Source: Puia dinghuensis (lineage in GTDB: Bacteria; Bacteroidota; Bacteroidia; Chitinophagales; Chitinophagaceae). From it: a stretch of DNA of 8,850 nucleotides. This document shows, piece by piece, positions 6,740 through 8,850 of the stretch. The first letter of the stretch is position 1. Each line of letters opens with the position of its first letter. A program made the translations under genes and the position numbers. Under the pieces are notes generated by a model. The model was not told the origin of the DNA. It saw nothing but the letters and a program-made list of their open reading frames with translations, and made no database searches. The stretch spans positions 1-8,850 of the forward strand of contig JAMFRX010000370.1 in assembly GCA_026224995.1 (NCBI GenBank), in the 5' to 3' direction.

Positions 6740-7918
6740 ATGGAGATTACGAGCGAGTTGATCCAGCGTTTTTTTCAACATAACTGTGATGCCGAAGAGG
6801 CCGAAGCGGTGGTAAGGCACCTGGAACTCCATCCGGAGGATGCAAAGCAATGGCTGGGCGTGGAGGAATGGAATGCCTGGAAGGGACAGCCGGTACCGGA
6901 GGGCGAGGCGGCTGCTGCGTTGGTGGAGTTGAGGGCGCGGCTTTTTGTGGGTGCTGAACGGACGGTGGACGGGCAGGGGTCTGGACGGCCGACGGATGGC
7001 CAGGGGCTTTCGCGGGAAGGGACGGGGCAGGCCAGTGACCGGCAGCCAGGGGCTCGTGGAGCGATCGTGAGGCGGTTCTCCTGGACGGCCGTGGCAGCCT
7101 CGCTGCTTCTGCTGGCAGGCGGCCTGGTTTGGCTGGCCAAGCGGGACAGCCGCGGTGTGGTGGCAGGAACCAACGGGGGGAAACAAGGGGTGGCCGATGG
7201 CGGGTATCCGGCGCCGGGCGAAGGCGAACATGCTGCACGGAGGATCGACCAGGCGAATACCAGCGGGGAAGCGCAGCGGTTAGTCTTGCCGGATGGCTCG
7301 AATGTCACGCTTTATGCGCATTCTTCGCTCCATTATACCGACTCTTTTGGTCTCCTGCGGCGGGATGTCCGGCTGGTGGGAACGGCCGACTTCGCGGTGA
7401 AGAAAGATGGGGCACATCCTTTCTGTGTCCTTACGGGAAAGCTGGCGACGACGGTGCTGGGCACCTCTTTCCGCGTCAGGGCGCCGGCGGGTGCGGGTGA
7501 TGTCGTCGTGAAGCTGTATACGGGGAAGGTGGTGGTCAGGAGTCTCCATTTTCTGGCGGGCTGGAAGGATATCCTGCTGGCGCCTGGCGAGGAGATGGTC
7601 TACGATGACCGGAGGATGCTGGCTGTGGTGAATAAGGCCGAAGTGCGGCAGGGGAACGCGGAAGACGGCGGGGCGGCAAGCGGGGGAGGCGACCTGGTCT
7701 TCAATAACAGCCCATTGAAAAATGTCTTACGACAATTGTCGATCCAATATCATAAGAAGATCATTTATCGTGCAAGGGATATAGCCGGGAGGAACTTTAC
7801 CGGCTCCCTCTTGCACACGGATTCGCTGGATACGTTCCTTCAATTGCTGGGGACGATGAACAACCTGGATATACAAGATCAGCCGGCCGGAATCAAAGTG
7901 ACCAGGCACAAGGAGTAA
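6740..7918 (+). CDS. FecR-family membrane anti-sigma factor with DUF4974-like C-terminal domain
   Basis: It probably holds the neighbouring ECF sigma factor at the inner membrane and releases it on a signal from the outer-membrane receptor. ATG at 6740 is preferred over an in-frame TTG at 6731, because MEITSELIQRFFQ is a typical family N terminus; this gives 392 residues. Residues 1-70 are the cytoplasmic sigma-binding region. A Gly/Gln/Arg-rich linker (72-112) contains two DGQG units. One membrane helix lies at about 114-133 (SWTAVAASLLLLAGGLVWLA). The periplasmic FecR domain spans about 179-270 (LVLPDGSNVTLYAHSSL, VLGTSFRV). A DUF4974-like, STN-resembling domain covers about 318-388 (DLVFNNSPLKNVLRQLS). 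The topology fits an N-in, C-out anti-sigma protein. It sits between its presumed sigma partner and the SusC-type receptor, with 88 bases to the latter's start. Confidence 0.93.
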   Translation: MEITSELIQRFFQHNCDAEEAEAVVRHLELHPEDAKQWLGVEEWNAWKGQPVPEGEAAAALVELRARLFVGAERTVDGQGSGRPTDGQGLSREGTGQASDRQPGARGAIVRRFSWTAVAASLLLLAGGLVWLAKRDSRGVVAGTNGGKQGVADGGYPAPGEGEHAARRIDQANTSGEAQRLVLPDGSNVTLYAHSSLHYTDSFGLLRRDVRLVGTADFAVKKDGAHPFCVLTGKLATTVLGTSFRVRAPAGAGDVVVKLYTGKVVVRSLHFLAGWKDILLAPGEEMVYDDRRMLAVVNKAEVRQGNAEDGGAASGGGDLVFNNSPLKNVLRQLSIQYHKKIIYRARDIAGRNFTGSLLHTDSLDTFLQLLGTMNNLDIQDQPAGIKVTRHKE

Positions 7919-7974
7919 TCCTTCGGACGGGCGATGCAGTGCCATTCATAACCTTTTGTTACATCCTTAAAAAA

Positions 7975-7992
7975 ATGAACGCGAGAGCGTAA
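7975..7992 (+). other. Tiny leader ORF before the susC-like gene
   Basis: ATG at 7975 opens a five-codon frame (MNARA) whose TAA (7990-7992) overlaps an ATG at 7992 in TAATG form. That second ATG is in frame with the susC-like gene, five codons before the preferred start at 8007. It may be chance or a small translational-coupling element; nothing else supports it. Confidence 0.15.
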
Positions 7993-7993
7993 T

Positions 7994-8000
7994 GGGAGAG
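7994..8000 (+). promoter_or_regulatory. Ribosome-binding site favouring the 8007 start of the susC-like gene
   Basis: GGGAGAG is a Shine-Dalgarno-like purine run six bases before the ATG at 8007. It supports 8007 over the in-frame ATG at 7992, which has only a weaker GAGAG six bases upstream. Shine-Dalgarno sites are often weak in Bacteroidota, so this is supportive, not decisive. Confidence 0.4.
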
Positions 8001-8006
8001 TATTTT

Positions 8007-8850
8007 ATGAACATTCTATCAAAACAACTACTGCAGTGCTTTTTGTTGCTGGGCCTATGCTGGCTCGGCGGGGACACCGTCCTTGGCCAGACTGTTACGG
8101 GCCGGGTTACGGGCGTGGTCCTTACAGAGAAGGGCGAGCCGCTGGAGGCCGCCAATGTCAGGGCGAGCGGAGACAAGGGCGACCCCGCGGTCACCGTTGC
8201 TACGAACGAACGCGGGATGTTCGAATTCCATAGCCTTATTGCCGGCAAGACGTATACGTTCACGATTACGCATATTGGGTTTACGGCGAAGGTGCTCAAG
8301 AGCCTGGTGAAGCCCAATGAGAACAATAGTTTGCTGATCCGGCTGAGCGAGGGGAGCAATGACCTGAATGAGTATGTGGTGGTCGGGTATGGCCGGGAGC
8401 GCAGGGCCGATCTTACAGGCGCCGTAGCGCAGGTCGGCGGCGAGGTGCTGGACGACAAGGCGCTGCCGACGGTGTCGCGCGGACTGGAGGGCGTCATCCC
8501 GAACCTGAACATCAATATGACGGATGGCAAGCCGATACGCAGCCCCTCCTATAATATCCGCGGGGTGACCAGCATCGGCGCGGGCGGCTCGGCTGCGGCG
8601 CTGGTGCTCATCGACGGGGTGCCCGGAGATCCCAGCCTGCTCAACCCGAATGACATCGAAACCATTACGGTGCTGAAGGACGCCGCTTCCGCCGCCATCT
8701 ATGGCGCCCGTGGCGCCTATGGGGTCGTGCTCTTCACCACGAAGACCCCGGCGAAGGGAAAGACTCAGGTGAACTTCAATTCCGGCTACTCCATCAACGG
8801 ACGTACCGTTACTCCGAAGATCGTGAATGATGGCTATACCTGGGCGACGG
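8007..8850 (+). CDS. SusC/RagA-family TonB-dependent outer-membrane receptor, 5' part only
   Basis: The first 281 codons of a protein that in this family is about 1000 residues are present; the frame is open at the right edge. SusC-type receptors import large substrates such as glycans or peptides across the outer membrane, powered by TonB and capped by a SusD lipoprotein. MNILSKQLLQ plus a hydrophobic core to about residue 22 is a Sec signal peptide, probably cut before Gln28. A carboxypeptidase-regulatory-like beta domain covers about 30-114 (TGRVTGVVL, then GFTAKVL). NEYVVVGYG (121-129) and RRADLTGAVAQV (132-143) lead into the plug, with LEGVIPNLNI (160-169), SYNIRGVTSI (181-190), LVLIDGVPGD (199-208) and NPNDIETITVLKDAASAAIYG (213-233, approximate block). 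No STN domain lies between the signal peptide and the regulatory-like domain. The substrate cannot be inferred. The start at 8007 rests on the signal peptide and the upstream purine run. Confidence 0.96.
   Translation, partial: MNILSKQLLQCFLLLGLCWLGGDTVLGQTVTGRVTGVVLTEKGEPLEAANVRASGDKGDPAVTVATNERGMFEFHSLIAGKTYTFTITHIGFTAKVLKSLVKPNENNSLLIRLSEGSNDLNEYVVVGYGRERRADLTGAVAQVGGEVLDDKALPTVSRGLEGVIPNLNINMTDGKPIRSPSYNIRGVTSIGAGGSAAALVLIDGVPGDPSLLNPNDIETITVLKDAASAAIYGARGAYGVVLFTTKTPAKGKTQVNFNSGYSINGRTVTPKIVNDGYTWAT

Noticed and set aside
6775..7308. Several long minus-strand frames over the anti-sigma gene.
   Set aside because: Proline/serine/arginine-rich translations without domains, antisense to a well-supported FecR-type gene; typical GC-driven shadows.
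8007..8090. A lipoprotein signal (LGLC) in the susC-like signal peptide.
   Set aside because: Cys18 is preceded by Leu, which does not fit the lipobox [AGS]C pattern, and SusC-family proteins are beta-barrels cut by signal peptidase I.
7967..8530. A 187-codon minus-strand frame over the start of the susC-like gene.
   Set aside because: It is antisense to clear SusC motifs, and its serine/threonine-rich translation resembles no family I recognise.

Overview
The window reads as a chromosomal segment of a Bacteroidota bacterium, most plausibly from the Chitinophagaceae or a relative. Three things support this. It carries an ECF sigma / FecR-type anti-sigma (with DUF4974-like tail) / SusC-RagA receptor cassette. 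It has a GSCFA-domain protein and a half-length glycogen-synthase homologue beside panC. Intergenic DNA carries TAnnTTTG-type -7 boxes, while the coding DNA is fairly GC-rich. Genus-level assignment is an inference from remembered gene families and could not be searched.

Layout. Positions 1-576 (minus strand) hold the first 192 codons of panC, which runs off the left edge. A 132-bp divergent promoter region separates it from a GT5-like 'half glycogen synthase' (709-1521). metK follows (1605-2858) with its own candidate promoter and a strong intrinsic terminator (2876-2902). Then come four tightly overlapping genes: a NUDIX hydrolase (2914-3471), an RlmB/TrmH-like RNA 2'-O-methyltransferase (3468-4205), an HMG-CoA-lyase-like enzyme (4202-5053) and a GSCFA-domain protein (5053-6033). 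The right third is a cell-surface signalling and uptake locus: ECF sigma factor (about 6095-6670), membrane anti-sigma factor (6740-7918) and the N-terminal 281 codons of a SusC/RagA TonB-dependent receptor (8007-8850, cut by the window edge).

How the genes work together. The left part is housekeeping: pantothenate for coenzyme A, S-adenosylmethionine (SAM) synthesis, and a SAM-dependent rRNA methyltransferase. The NUDIX-rlmB-mvaB-GSCFA genes are joined by ATGA, ATGA and TAATG overlaps, so they are very likely one translationally coupled transcript, although their known roles differ. In the sigma/anti-sigma/SusC locus, substrate binding at the outer-membrane receptor would be expected to relieve the inner-membrane anti-sigma factor and free the sigma factor. 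The SusD partner and any degradative genes would lie to the right, outside the window, so the substrate cannot be told.

No clearly new multi-gene system is visible. The points most worth a second look are the degenerate half glycogen synthase, a promoter region with two back-to-back -7 boxes sharing one TA step, the non-ATG start and hydrophobic tail of the sigma factor with a small overlapping upstream ORF, and a SusC that lacks the usual STN signalling domain although it sits beside a FecR-type anti-sigma gene. There is no stretch above 300 bases without a gene, and no tRNA, rRNA, CRISPR array, insertion sequence or riboswitch was recognised.
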